Shown here piece by piece: positions 8,318 through 18,227 of a DNA stretch of 64,000 nucleotides. The notes beneath the pieces were generated by a model. It was not told the DNA's origin and ran no database searches. It was given only the letters and a program-made list of their open reading frames with translations. The DNA is from Microbacterium sp. W4I20 (GTDB lineage Bacteria > Actinomycetota > Actinomycetes > Actinomycetales > Microbacteriaceae): NCBI RefSeq assembly GCF_030816505.1, contig NZ_JAUSYB010000001.1:1116001-1180000 (forward strand), in the 5' to 3' direction. The position numbers and the translations under genes were made by a program. The stretch's first letter is position 1. Every line of letters begins with the position of its first letter.

Positions 8318-9871
8318 CTACTTGGCAGCGACCTTCTCGGCAGCCGGCTTCTTCGCCGCCGGCTTCTTCGCGGGAGCCTTCTTCGCAGCCGGCTTCTTCG
8401 CAGGAGCGTCGTCGGTGACGGGCTCGTCAGCGTCCGGAGCCTTGTCGGCGGCGGCGATGGTCGTCGCCGGCTCCGACGAGTGCGACCCGGGCAAAGCGGG
8501 AGCAGCCGGAGCTGCCGGAGCCGCAGGGGCTGCGGCACGCGGGCGAGCCGCGAACTCCTCGAAGACGTAGCGCGGGTTCTGCACCGTCTCGAGGTTCACC
8601 AGGTCGCGACCGAGCCACAGGTTGTTCCACCAGCCCCAGATCACGCGGAACTTGCGCTCCCACGTCGGCATCGCGAGGCCGTGGTAGCCGCGGTGCGCGA
8701 CCCAGGCGACGAAGCCCTTGAGCGCGATCTTGCCGGACTGGAAGACACCGTTGTACAGACCGAGACCGGCCACGGCGCCCATGTTCTTGTGGAAGTACTC
8801 CTTCGGGTTCTCGCCACGGAGCACGGCCACGATGTTCTTCGCGAGCAGCTTGGCCTGACGCACCGCGTGCTGGGCGTTCGGCACGCAGAAGCCGCCGACG
8901 CCACCACCCGACAGGTCGGGAACAGCCGAGACATCACCGGCCGCCCAGGCACCCTCGACGAAGGCCTCGGGCGTACCCACGCGCAGGTCGGCGCGGGTCT
9001 GGATGCGACCGCGCTCCTCGATGGGCAGGTCGCCGCCACGGACGACCGTCGGGTTCGCCATGACACCGGCGGTCCAGACGATCACGTCAGTCGGGATGAC
9101 CTCACCGGTCGAGAGCTCGACGTTGCCGTCGACCGCGCTGGTGAGCTGCGTGTCGAGGTGCACGTTGGCGCCACGCTTCGCGAGATCCTTGAGCACCCAC
9201 TCGCTGGTCTGCAGCGAGACCTCGGGCATGATGCGGCCCATCGCCTCGATGAGGTGGAAGTGCGTGTCCTCGAAGCGCAGCTGCGGGTACTTCGACACCA
9301 GCGACGAGGCCAGCGAGCGCAGCTCGGCGAACACCTCGATACCGGCGAAGCCGCCACCGACGACGACGACCGTGAGCAGACGGTCGCGGGCAGGACCGGC
9401 CGGCAGCGACGCCGCCTTGTCGAAGTTCGACATGACACGGTCACGGATCGCGACGGCTTCTTCGATCGTCTTGAGCCCGATCGCGTTGTCGGCGATGCCC
9501 GGGATCGGAAAGGTGCGCGAGACGGCACCGGCGGTCACGACGATCTGGTCGTACTCGAACTCGTACGGCTCGCCCACCGGCGGCGTGATCGTCGCGGTCT
9601 TCTGCGCGTGGTTGATGTTCGTCACCTTGGCGGTGAGCACGTTCGTGCGCTTGAGGTGGCGACGGTGCGCGACCACGGAGTGCCGCGCCTCGATCGAGCC
9701 CGCAGCGACCTCCGGGAGGAACGGCTGGTAGGTCATGTACGGGAGCGGGTCGACCATGGTCACATCGGCCTCGCCCTTGCGCAGGTGCTTCTCGAGCTTC
9801 CACGCGCTGTAGAAGCCCGCGTAACCTCCACCGACGATCAGAATCTTGGGCACAGTGCTGTTCTGAGGCAC
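8318..9871 (-). CDS. ndh: Type II NADH dehydrogenase (NDH-2) with lysine/alanine-rich tail
   Basis: This non-proton-pumping NADH:quinone oxidoreductase is 517 residues long. The FAD site GGGYAG is at residues 14-19, and the second dinucleotide motif VVVVGGGFAGIE lies near residue 170 for NADH. AAGDVSAVPD and the PNAQHAVRQAK quinone-site block follow, then a C-terminal amphipathic membrane region. The usual enzyme ends near residue 440. Here about 75 extra residues follow: an Ala/Pro linker, then repeated KKPAAKKAPAKK runs like histone H1. The GTG start has a GAGGAG ribosome site. It lies 20 bases downstream of the mycosin-like gene and ends in a strong hairpin. Confidence 0.93.
   Translation of the reverse strand: MPQNSTVPKILIVGGGYAGFYSAWKLEKHLRKGEADVTMVDPLPYMTYQPFLPEVAAGSIEARHSVVAHRRHLKRTNVLTAKVTNINHAQKTATITPPVGEPYEFEYDQIVVTAGAVSRTFPIPGIADNAIGLKTIEEAVAIRDRVMSNFDKAASLPAGPARDRLLTVVVVGGGFAGIEVFAELRSLASSLVSKYPQLRFEDTHFHLIEAMGRIMPEVSLQTSEWVLKDLAKRGANVHLDTQLTSAVDGNVELSTGEVIPTDVIVWTAGVMANPTVVRGGDLPIEERGRIQTRADLRVGTPEAFVEGAWAAGDVSAVPDLSGGGVGGFCVPNAQHAVRQAKLLAKNIVAVLRGENPKEYFHKNMGAVAGLGLYNGVFQSGKIALKGFVAWVAHRGYHGLAMPTWERKFRVIWGWWNNLWLGRDLVNLETVQNPRYVFEEFAARPRAAAPAAPAAPAAPALPGSHSSEPATTIAAADKAPDADEPVTDDAPAKKPAAKKAPAKKPAAKKPAAEKVAAK
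8330..8405 (-). repeat. Short tandem repeats encoding the KKPAAKK tail
   Basis: Imperfect units of about 12-15 bases built on GCCGGCTTCTTCGC (plus strand) recur five or six times. They encode alternating PAAKK and APAKK motifs at the NDH-2 C-terminus. The number of units may vary between strains. Confidence 0.75.
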
Positions 9872-9891
9872 AGGGGGACTACTCCTCGGAG

Positions 9892-11187
9892 TCAGGAATT
9901 TGGCGTACGAGAGACGCGCGCCGATCGGATGCGCCGGGCAGCAGCGGTGACGCCAAGCGCTATCAGGATACCAGGGACTGTGAGGGCGATGAGCGGAAGG
10001 GTACCGTAGCGCAGCGATTCAGCACTGGGAAGCAGCGGGGAACCCGCTTCGGTCGGCGCATCGGCGTCAGGCAGCGGCGGCACCTCGACCGGCGCGACGG
10101 TCTGCTCCGGCTGCGGCTCGGTCTCCGCGCGCCGGAAGAAGTGGATCCACTCGGCCAGATCACCCATCGGATTCTTGTCCACCGGTGCGATGTCGGCCGA
10201 GATCGCCGCGGCGGCATCCACCAGGCCGTATCCGTAGAGCGGATCCTGCGGCTTCTTGGCACCATCGACCGGGATCGCCGTCTTGATGATGCGGTTGATC
10301 ACGTCGATCGCCTTGATGTCGGGATGCGCCGACCGGATCAGCGCCGCAATACCCGACACGATCGGTGCCGCACCGCTGGTGCCGCGCCACGGCACCACCT
10401 TGCCGTCTGCGGAGACCCCGAGGAGGCCCTCACTCGGGGCGGATATCCCGATCGTGATCCCCTGCGTCGAGGCCTCGACGCTCGCCGTCCCCGTCTGGTC
10501 GACGCCGCCCACGGTGAGCACACCCGGGATCGTCGCGGGAGCGCCGATGATGCTCGTACCGCTCCCCCGGTTGCCGGCCGCCACGACCACGACCACGTCG
10601 TGCTCGAAGGCGTAGAGGAACGCGTCGTCCCAGCTCTCGTCCCAGTCGAGCGTGTTCGTCGTGAACGAGAGGTTGATCACGTCGGCGCCGTTGTCGACGG
10701 CCCAGCGCATGCCCTTCGCGACCTGTTCGGTGAAGGGCACGGCCGCTGCGGCGCCGAAGCCCACGGAGATGGAGAGGAGGTTCGCCTCGGGGGCGACCCC
10801 GATCATGCCGGTGCCGTCGGCTGCGCCCCGGCCCGCTGCGAGCGACGCCACCCACGACCCGTGGTTGCCGTCGACGGCACCCAGCGGGGTGCGACCGTCG
10901 GGGGTGCCGGTCCCGGAGACATCGGTGCCGCCGACCACGGCATCGCCGAAGGTCTCGGGCACCTTGCCGATGCCGGTGTCGATCACCGCGATCGTGACGC
11001 CCTTGCCGCGGGTGGTCTGCCAGGCCTCACGGATCCTGGCGCCGTCGAGCCAGTACTCCGACGCGCGCACCGGATCGGCCGGGTCGTCGGGGATGGGTGG
11101 AGGGGTGGCGGTGGCTCCGATGAGCAGGACGGATGCCGCCACCACCGCGAGGGCGATGACGTTGCGCAGCATCCGGGGGGCGCTCAT
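9892..11187 (-). CDS. Membrane-anchored subtilisin-like serine protease (mycosin-like, S8)
   Basis: The 431-residue protein has a signal sequence (residues 8-27), a subtilase domain and a C-terminal membrane anchor (about 395-415) followed by a basic tail. The catalytic triad is visible as Asp70 in VIDTGIG, His109 in GNHGSWVAS and Ser271 in GTSGAAP, with oxyanion Asn206 in AAGN. The layout matches mycosins (MycP), the proteases of type VII secretion, but no ESX genes are nearby. The start ATG overlaps the DUF501 stop (ATGA). The neighbours eno, divIC and DUF501 suggest a housekeeping envelope operon. Substrate unknown. Confidence 0.88.
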   Translation of the reverse strand: MSAPRMLRNVIALAVVAASVLLIGATATPPPIPDDPADPVRASEYWLDGARIREAWQTTRGKGVTIAVIDTGIGKVPETFGDAVVGGTDVSGTGTPDGRTPLGAVDGNHGSWVASLAAGRGAADGTGMIGVAPEANLLSISVGFGAAAAVPFTEQVAKGMRWAVDNGADVINLSFTTNTLDWDESWDDAFLYAFEHDVVVVVAAGNRGSGTSIIGAPATIPGVLTVGGVDQTGTASVEASTQGITIGISAPSEGLLGVSADGKVVPWRGTSGAAPIVSGIAALIRSAHPDIKAIDVINRIIKTAIPVDGAKKPQDPLYGYGLVDAAAAISADIAPVDKNPMGDLAEWIHFFRRAETEPQPEQTVAPVEVPPLPDADAPTEAGSPLLPSAESLRYGTLPLIALTVPGILIALGVTAAARRIRSARVSRTPNS

Positions 11188-11756
11188 TCCGAGGGCGTCG
11201 CCTCTGCGGGCGCCGCGTCTGCCGACGTCGCCTCATCGCGCGTCGCTGCGCCGGGCGCCTCGCAGCGGCACACTGACGGTGACCAGCTGGAGCGCTCGAG
11301 GGCGGCATCGCCGATCGGATTCACCCCGGGGCCTGCCGCGAGGGCATGGCCGGCGAGAGCGTGCAGGCACTTCACCCGCGTCGGCATCCCCCCGGCGGAG
11401 ATGCCGTCGATCTCGGGCACCTCGCCGAACTGCGCACGGTCCGCGAGGTAGGCCTCGTGGGCGGCGAGGTAGGCCGCGGCCACCGCATCATCCTCTCCGA
11501 GGCGCGCAGCGAGCTCGGGCATCACCTGCGTGGCCTCGAGGGTCGACATCGCCGCCGTCGCCGCCGGATGAGTCAGGTAGTAGAACGTGGGGAACGGCGT
11601 GCCGTCGGGCAGTCGCGGCGTCGTCGCGACGACGGTCGGGTTGCCGCAGACGCAGCGCGCCGCGATGCCGACCACCCCGCGCGCAGGACGGCCGAGCTGG
11701 GCCGAGACGACGGCGAGCTCGGCGGGCGTGGGAGCAGGGAACGGCGGCGTGGTCAC
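11184..11756 (-). CDS. DUF501 domain protein
   Basis: The 190-residue protein contains the DUF501 pattern: RCVCGNPTVVATTPRLPDGTPFPTFYYLTHP near the N-terminus and GGMPTRVKCLHALAGHALAAGPGVNPIGD near the C-terminus, with several conserved cysteines and histidines that could bind metal. The biochemical function is unknown. The family is conserved next to divIC and eno in Actinobacteria, as here. The start is the GTG at 11754-11756, six bases after TACGCT (11763-11768), so the gene may have its own leaderless promoter inside the operon. The C-terminal 20 residues are low-complexity and acidic. Confidence 0.88.
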   Translation of the reverse strand: MTTPPFPAPTPAELAVVSAQLGRPARGVVGIAARCVCGNPTVVATTPRLPDGTPFPTFYYLTHPAATAAMSTLEATQVMPELAARLGEDDAVAAAYLAAHEAYLADRAQFGEVPEIDGISAGGMPTRVKCLHALAGHALAAGPGVNPIGDAALERSSWSPSVCRCEAPGAATRDEATSADAAPAEATPSE

Positions 11757-11803
11757 CCCACCAGCGTAGGGGAGCCGCCAGGGAGGATGCTCGGAGCGGA
11801 TGC

Positions 11804-12370
11804 TCAGGGAGCGACCGAAGCGGTGTCGCTCAGCCCGGCCGAGACGATGGTGCGCAGCAGCTGCGGCATCCAGTCGGCCGGCTTCTCCTCCAGGGTGTCG
11901 CTGACCGGGTCCTGTTCCCGCGGGAGCTGAGAGGGGTCGAGGTCGTTGTCGATCAGGTAGACGATCTCGCCCGGCTTCACGTAGTAGAGCCGTTCCCGCG
12001 CCTGGGTGGTGATGTAGGCGGGGTCGCTCCAGCGCTCGCGCTCCGCGATGAGATCGTCGATCTCGCCCTTGCTCACCTGCACCGATGCCTCGAGCGCGGC
12101 GATCTTCTGCCGCTGGTCGATGAAGGTGCCGAGGGTCGGGACGAGCACCCAGGCGCCGAGCACCACGAGGGAGAGCATGATCACGGAGAAGGCGGAGAGG
12201 CGGATGCCGGACGCCCACTCGCGCACATCGACGTTCGTCGTGCCACCGCGCTTGGTGTTCCGAGGCGTCGAGGGCACCGGGGCCGACTTCGTCCGCTTCT
12301 TCTTCGCCGACGGGAATGAGGCGGCAGGGGACGCCGGAGACGCCGAAGGAGGAGCCGGTCGTCGTGCCAC
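11804..12370 (-). CDS. divIC: Septum formation initiator FtsB/DivIC family protein
   Basis: The 188-residue bitopic membrane protein has a basic, disordered cytoplasmic head (residues 1-55) and one transmembrane helix (about 57-80). A coiled coil follows (QRQKIAALEASVQVSKGEIDDLIAERERW) and then the conserved DPAYITTQARERLYYVKPGEIVYLI block. It takes part in divisome assembly with FtsL and FtsQ. AAGGAGGAG precedes the start. It lies 53 bases after eno in the same direction, the classical actinobacterial eno-divIC-DUF501 order. Confidence 0.93.
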   Translation of the reverse strand: MARRPAPPSASPASPAASFPSAKKKRTKSAPVPSTPRNTKRGGTTNVDVREWASGIRLSAFSVIMLSLVVLGAWVLVPTLGTFIDQRQKIAALEASVQVSKGEIDDLIAERERWSDPAYITTQARERLYYVKPGEIVYLIDNDLDPSQLPREQDPVSDTLEEKPADWMPQLLRTIVSAGLSDTASVAP

Positions 12371-12423
12371 GGCTCCTCCTTCGTCCCGCCGTCTGGCGGC
12401 GGTCTCGTCTAAATCAGCTGCAC

Positions 12424-13719
<1,296 letters not shown>

Positions 13720-13822
13720 TCAGAGAGAAGGGTGTGTGGAGCGTCGTCGGTCCGCGCTCAGTCTAGCCCCGCGCTCCGATGGGCTCAGGGATCGATCCTG
13801 GCGGGGACGGCGGAGTCCGGCG

Positions 13823-14482
13823 TCACACGACGAGGGCGAGCGCGATGCCGTCCCACCCCTTCGCGCCGACCGTCTGGAGCGCCGTCGCGTCGAACCGGGG
13901 GTCCTCCCCCAGCATCCGAAGCCCGTCGCGCGTGCCGTTCACCTTCGAGTCCGTCGAGTCGTCGCGCACGATCTCCCCTTCGCGACCGATGTTGTCGAGC
14001 ACGATCAGCGTTCCAGGGTGGCCGAGCTTCGCGGCCCAGTCGAGGTAGACGGTGTTGGACTCCTTGTCGGCGTCGATGAAGACCAGATCGAAGCCGCCCA
14101 CCAGGGTGGGCAGCACATCGGCGCCGCGTCCGACACGGATGTCGACGCGCTCGCCGACGCCTGCGGCGTCGATGCTCGCGCGGGCGACCGCGGCGTTGGC
14201 GGCTTCGGCCTCGATCGTCACGACCCGCCCCTCGTCGCCGACGGCACGCGCCATCCAGATCGTCGAGTATCCGCCGAGCGTCCCGATCTCGAGCACGCGG
14301 CGCGCTCCGCTGATGCGGATCAGGAGGTCGAGGAGCTTGCCGGCGACGGGCGCCACCTCGATCTCCGGCATGTCGGCGTCGCGCTGTGCAGCGAGTGCTG
14401 CCTCGAGGGCCGCGTCGGACCCGACGAGCGTGTCGACGAGGAAGGAGTCGGTCTGCGACCAGGCTGCGGGGGTGGATTCCAT
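13823..14482 (-). CDS. SAM-dependent O-methyltransferase (class I)
   Basis: The 219-residue protein belongs to the Methyltransf_3 family (catechol/caffeoyl-CoA type). It shows the SAM-binding LEIGTLGGYSTIWMARAV (motif I), VVTIEAEAANAAVA and FDLVFIDADKESNTVYLDWA, whose aspartates normally bind the divalent metal, then LIVLDNIGREG. Length is typical. The ATG at 14480-14482 follows TTGGCT by six bases, a weak -10 candidate. It stands between eno and the CPBP gene on the same strand, with 118- and 31-base gaps. The methyl acceptor is unknown. Confidence 0.88.
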   Translation of the reverse strand: MESTPAAWSQTDSFLVDTLVGSDAALEAALAAQRDADMPEIEVAPVAGKLLDLLIRISGARRVLEIGTLGGYSTIWMARAVGDEGRVVTIEAEAANAAVARASIDAAGVGERVDIRVGRGADVLPTLVGGFDLVFIDADKESNTVYLDWAAKLGHPGTLIVLDNIGREGEIVRDDSTDSKVNGTRDGLRMLGEDPRFDATALQTVGAKGWDGIALALVV

Positions 14483-14513
14483 CCCCTCAGCCAACCGTCG
14501 GCCCGGGAGCGCG

Positions 14514-15464
14514 TCAAGAGCGCGGTGCGGAGAGCAGCCGTCCCGGTGCGTCGGCGAGTTCGGGCTGCTGTCGGAACTGCCCGGTGAGCGTGAGCACGAC
14601 GACGACCACGGCGATGACGATCCACGCGGACACCCCGAGCGGACCGGCAAGGGCGAGATCGGGCTGCGTCGCAGCGAAGATCAGGATCATTCCGGCGGCG
14701 GCGTTCAGTGAACCGTGAGCGATCACCGCCGGCCAGACGGATGCCGAGCGAAGCCGCAGCCAGCCGAGCAGGATGCCCCAGACGACGCATCCGCCGATCA
14801 TGAACAGGACGCCGGTGATGTCGGTGCGACCGAAGTTGTAGCCCAGCAGGATGACCGGACTGTGCCAGAAGCCCCAGATCGCACCGCTGAGGATCAGCGC
14901 AGGCCAGGTGCCGAGGGGTCGCAGAGCCGGAAGCAGCCAGCCGCGCCATCCGAGCTCCTCCCCGAATGCGGGGAGCGCGTTGATGAGCGCGGCCGCCGGG
15001 ATCAGCGCGAGCTGCGCGAACACGACGACCCCGACCGGGGGCATCGGGGCACCGGCAGGCAGAGCTGCCTCGATCTGCGCGGCGAACGCCGCGAAGGTGA
15101 GATCGAGCCGCACGAATCCGAGCCCGGCCGCCACGACGATGCTGAGCACGACAAGCAGCGGCGGCGCGAGCCAGGCCGCGACCATGAGCCATACGACGCG
15201 CTTGGCGGGTCGCAGCGGCCACAGGCCGAGGAAGCGCGCACGCTCTCCTCGCGCGGGGACCCGCAGGACGAACACGACGAGGAGCGTGGCGGCGGCGGGG
15301 GCGAGCATCATCACGGGGAGCAGCAGGCCGGCGATCGGCTCGGCGAGACCGTCGCCCAGCCAGAGCGGCAGGGCCACGAGCCATGCGAGACCGCAGGCGG
15401 CGACGGTGAAGACGACGACGGCCGACCAGGGCACGTGACGCGGAGAGTGGTGGGTGTCGGTCAT
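14514..15464 (-). CDS. CPBP family intramembrane metalloprotease
   Basis: The 316-residue, multi-pass membrane protein has the CPBP/ABI glutamic-protease motifs. EELGWRG (EExxxR) lies near residue 190, FWHSPVILLGY (FxxxH) follows about 35 residues later, and HGSLNAAAG is near the C-terminus. Family members resemble Rce1 prenyl-protein endopeptidase, and bacterial ones often relate to peptide processing or immunity. The ATG start overlaps the DUF1648 gene by four bases. It is the last gene of the GntR-DUF1648-CPBP operon. Substrate unknown. Confidence 0.88.
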   Translation of the reverse strand: MTDTHHSPRHVPWSAVVVFTVAACGLAWLVALPLWLGDGLAEPIAGLLLPVMMLAPAAATLLVVFVLRVPARGERARFLGLWPLRPAKRVVWLMVAAWLAPPLLVVLSIVVAAGLGFVRLDLTFAAFAAQIEAALPAGAPMPPVGVVVFAQLALIPAAALINALPAFGEELGWRGWLLPALRPLGTWPALILSGAIWGFWHSPVILLGYNFGRTDITGVLFMIGGCVVWGILLGWLRLRSASVWPAVIAHGSLNAAAGMILIFAATQPDLALAGPLGVSAWIVIAVVVVVLTLTGQFRQQPELADAPGRLLSAPRS

Positions 15465-16498
15465 GAGGTCGCCCTTCCGTGGTCGACGTAGGTCTGCAAC
15501 AGCGCGGCCGCTTCGGCTGCGCCGTCGATGGTGACGATGAACGGTCGCTTGTCGCGCCGGGTGATCTCGACAGCCGATCCTCGTCGCATGACGATTCCCG
15601 TCCGTCCGTCGACGGCGATCCGCCAGCCCCAGCCGCCGAAGTCGCCGAACGGCGAGATGTCGACGGCGCGCGCCGATTCGATCTCGTCGAGCGGGATCGT
15701 CACGCGCGGCCACCCCAGCAGTGCGCGCGCGGCGAACCCGTCCGGCGTCACGCGCACTCGGAAGACGGCGGTCGCGGCCAGCGCGACGGCGACGACGATC
15801 ACCACGGCAGCGACGACCCACCCGCCCTCGACACCGGTGCCGAGCATGAAGGCGGCGAGCGCGACGAGTCCGACCAGGAGAAGGAGCAGCGCGGCGACCG
15901 CCGCCCGCGGCATCGAGGTCGTCGCCAGCCAGACGACCCGCTCCCCCTCGGCGACGTGCACCGTGTGCCGTGGTTCCAGCGTTCGGGCGGGTTCGGGGTG
16001 CACCCGGGGCTGCACGGCCCACGCGGCAGCACCGACGATCAGGAGCGCGGCGAAGGAGAGACCGATCACGCCGCCGATCCCCGGCACGTCGGTTGGGGCG
16101 GCGGACGGATCGACGAGATCGCGCTGGATCGCGAGCGAGCCGAGAGTCATCGTCATCGCGAGCGCGGCGAGTCCCGCGCCCAGCGCGCCCATCAACCGCG
16201 GAGCGCCGCCCCAGTGGGCGCCGACCGCGACGAGTGTCGTGACCGCCATGAGGGCGGGAAGGCCGATGCCCACGCCGAGCAGGATCCAGAGGTAGCCGCT
16301 CGCGGGTCCGAACGCATCCGCGCCGGAGGGACCCCAGTGGGTGGCGACCTGGTCGGGCAGCGAGGGCGACCAGACGAGGAGCGTGATGACGCCGACCGTC
16401 GCGAACACCACCGGTGCGACCACCGCGACGAGGAAGAAGGTGAGGCGCGCGCGGCGCAGAAGCGGCGGCGGCGTGCGGGTCAGGTCGTGAGTGGTCAT
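15461..16498 (-). CDS. DUF1648 domain membrane protein
   Basis: The 345-residue protein has an N-terminal helix followed by the DUF1648 signature LPDQVATHWGPSGADAFGP, further transmembrane pairs, and a C-terminal region (about residues 245-345) resembling a PH-like domain with two preceding helices (TPDGFAARALLGWPRVTIPLDEIESARAVDI). DUF1648 proteins such as SdpI-like immunity factors often sit beside small GntR or ArsR regulators. Here it lies between a GntR regulator and a CPBP protease, with four-base overlaps on both sides. The role is probably envelope-related, but this is inference. Confidence 0.82.
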   Translation of the reverse strand: MTTHDLTRTPPPLLRRARLTFFLVAVVAPVVFATVGVITLLVWSPSLPDQVATHWGPSGADAFGPASGYLWILLGVGIGLPALMAVTTLVAVGAHWGGAPRLMGALGAGLAALAMTMTLGSLAIQRDLVDPSAAPTDVPGIGGVIGLSFAALLIVGAAAWAVQPRVHPEPARTLEPRHTVHVAEGERVVWLATTSMPRAAVAALLLLLVGLVALAAFMLGTGVEGGWVVAAVVIVVAVALAATAVFRVRVTPDGFAARALLGWPRVTIPLDEIESARAVDISPFGDFGGWGWRIAVDGRTGIVMRRGSAVEITRRDKRPFIVTIDGAAEAAALLQTYVDHGRATS

Positions 16499-16893
16499 GC
16501 TGACTCCTCTGCGTGTCTCGCGGCGGTGTTCGTGTCGGGTCGGGCATCGCGGTGCGTGCGCACGATGCCGGCGAGTGTCTCGGCGGAGACGCCGAGTGCG
16601 CCGGCGCGGTGCACCAGCGCGTCGATCTCCTGCGCGAGTTCGGCGAGGGGAGCTGCGGATGCGGCGATCACCGCTCCCCTGCCGCGTCGGAGGTCGACGA
16701 GCCCCTCGTCGCGCAGCCGCTGGTAGGCGTGCAGGACGGTGTGCTGATTGATCTCGAGCGCTTCGGCGACATCCCGGGCGGCGGGAAGCCGGTCGCCCGG
16801 CACCAGCGTGCCGGCCAGGATGTCGGAGCGGACGGATGCTGCCACCTGGTCGAACAGCGGCCGCGGACTCTCGGTATCGACTCTGATGAGCAT
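16495..16893 (-). CDS. GntR family transcriptional regulator (short, YtrA-like)
   Basis: The 132-residue protein begins MLIRVDTESPRPLFDQVAASVRSDILAG with the GntR winged helix (GDRLPAARDVAEALEINQHTVLHAYQRLRDEGLVDLRRGRG). It has only a short helical C-terminus, as in the YtrA subfamily, which usually represses its own operon with transporter or membrane genes. The start is the second possible ATG, preceded by GAGGGGG. An inverted repeat at 16918-16944 just upstream is the likely operator. It overlaps the DUF1648 gene by ATGA. Confidence 0.92.
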   Translation of the reverse strand: MLIRVDTESPRPLFDQVAASVRSDILAGTLVPGDRLPAARDVAEALEINQHTVLHAYQRLRDEGLVDLRRGRGAVIAASAAPLAELAQEIDALVHRAGALGVSAETLAGIVRTHRDARPDTNTAARHAEESA

Positions 16894-16917
16894 CCGGACC
16901 CCCTCTGGCGAATCTCT

Positions 16918-16944
16918 AGTTGTTCTATCCCAACTATAACAACT
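16918..16944. promoter_or_regulatory. Putative GntR operator (inverted repeat)
   Basis: AGTTGTT (16918-16924) and AACAACT (16938-16944) form a perfect seven-base inverted repeat with a 13-base spacer, in an AT-rich patch between the divergent GntR operon and the amino-acid permease. On the minus strand the spacer overlaps a TATAGT -10-like box. YtrA-type GntR proteins bind such long-spaced repeats. Confidence 0.6.
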
Positions 16945-16997
16945 TATCACCACTCTGTGGCCACCATCCGTCCACCCACCCGTGCGACGATGTCGCC

Positions 16998-18227
16998 ATG
17001 CCTCTCGCCCGCCGACTGACCCTCGCCGATGCCGTGGCGATCGGACTCGGCTCGATGATCGGCGCCGGCGTCTTCGCCGTGTGGGCGCCCGCGATCGGGG
17101 TCGCCGGAAGCGGGATCCTCATCGCGCTCGCGATCGCCGCCGTCGTGGCGTACTGCAACGCCACTGCTTCGGCGCAGCTCGCGGCCGCCCATCCCGTCGC
17201 CGGCGGCACCTACGCCTACGCCCGCGCCGAGATCGGGCCGTGGTGGGGGTTCATCGCCGGCTGGAGCTTCGTGATCGGCAAGATCGCCAGCTGTGCGGCC
17301 ATGGCAATGACCTTCGCGGCCTACGCGGCGCCGGCGGGGTGGCAGGTGCCGGTGGCGGTGGTCGCGGTGGCCGCCCTCGCCGCGGTCAACTGCTTCGGCG
17401 TGACGCGAACCGCGCTCCTGACCCGGATCCTCGTGGTCTGCTCACTGCTGGGGCTGGCCGTGGTCGTCGCGGCGGGGCTCGGATCGGCATCCTCGTCATC
17501 GCCGGCGCCGCTGCCCGCCGCCACCGCGTACGGCGTCCTCCAGGGCGCGGGGCTGCTGTTCTTCGCCTTCGCCGGCTACGCGCGGATCGCCACCATGGGT
17601 GAAGAGGTCGTCGATCCCGCGCGGACCATCCCGCGCGCGATCGTGCTCGCCCTCGGCGGCGCCATCGTCGTCTACGCGCTCGTCGGCGTCTCGGTGGTGC
17701 TCGTGCTCGGCGCCGACGTGATCGGCTCACCGGCGCCCCTCGCCGACCTGCTCGTCACCGCCGGGTGGCCGGCGCTCGAGCCCGTCGTCCGGGTCGCCGC
17801 CGCCGCGGCATCCCTCGGCGCACTGCTCGCACTGCTGACAGGAATCGGCCGCACGACGCTTGCGATGGCCAGGGAGAGCGACGTCCCGCGATTCCTCGCG
17901 AAGATCGACGCGCGCCATCAGGTTCCCCAGCGCGCCGAGATCGCGGTGGGGGTCGTCGTCATCGCGATCGTGCTCGTCGCCGATCTCCGCGACGCGATCG
18001 GCTTCTCGTCCTTCGGCGTGCTGCTGTACTACCTGATCGCCAATGCGGCGGCATTCCGGCAGTCAGGATCTGCGCGTCGCTATCCGCGCGCGCTGCAGGT
18101 GGTCGGGGCGCTCGGCTGCCTGGTGCTCGTGAACAGCCTGCCCGTCGTCGCGTCACTCGTCGGGACGGGCGTCGTCGCGCTCGGCGTCGGATACCGGATG
18201 CTGCGCCTGCGCCTCGCGCGCGGCTGA
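16998..18227 (+). CDS. APC family amino-acid permease
   Basis: The 409-residue protein has about 11-12 transmembrane helices. It shows the APC signature IGLGSMIGAGVFAVWAPA in helix 1, PVAGGTYAYARAEIGPWWGFIAGW in helix 3, and FFAFAGYARIATMGEEVVDPARTIPRAIVLAL in helix 6. It imports or exchanges amino acids or polyamines across the cytoplasmic membrane; the substrate is not deducible. The ATG at 16998 is preferred over a frame extension through the GntR operator. The last 75 bases overlap the convergent AraC gene. Confidence 0.9.
   Translation: MPLARRLTLADAVAIGLGSMIGAGVFAVWAPAIGVAGSGILIALAIAAVVAYCNATASAQLAAAHPVAGGTYAYARAEIGPWWGFIAGWSFVIGKIASCAAMAMTFAAYAAPAGWQVPVAVVAVAALAAVNCFGVTRTALLTRILVVCSLLGLAVVVAAGLGSASSSSPAPLPAATAYGVLQGAGLLFFAFAGYARIATMGEEVVDPARTIPRAIVLALGGAIVVYALVGVSVVLVLGADVIGSPAPLADLLVTAGWPALEPVVRVAAAAASLGALLALLTGIGRTTLAMARESDVPRFLAKIDARHQVPQRAEIAVGVVVIAIVLVADLRDAIGFSSFGVLLYYLIANAAAFRQSGSARRYPRALQVVGALGCLVLVNSLPVVASLVGTGVVALGVGYRMLRLRLARG

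Noticed and set aside
12384..12397. Small hairpin CCGCC/GGCGG between eno and divIC
   Set aside because: The five-pair stem is short, has no T-run and lies just upstream of the divIC ribosome site. I did not call it a terminator.
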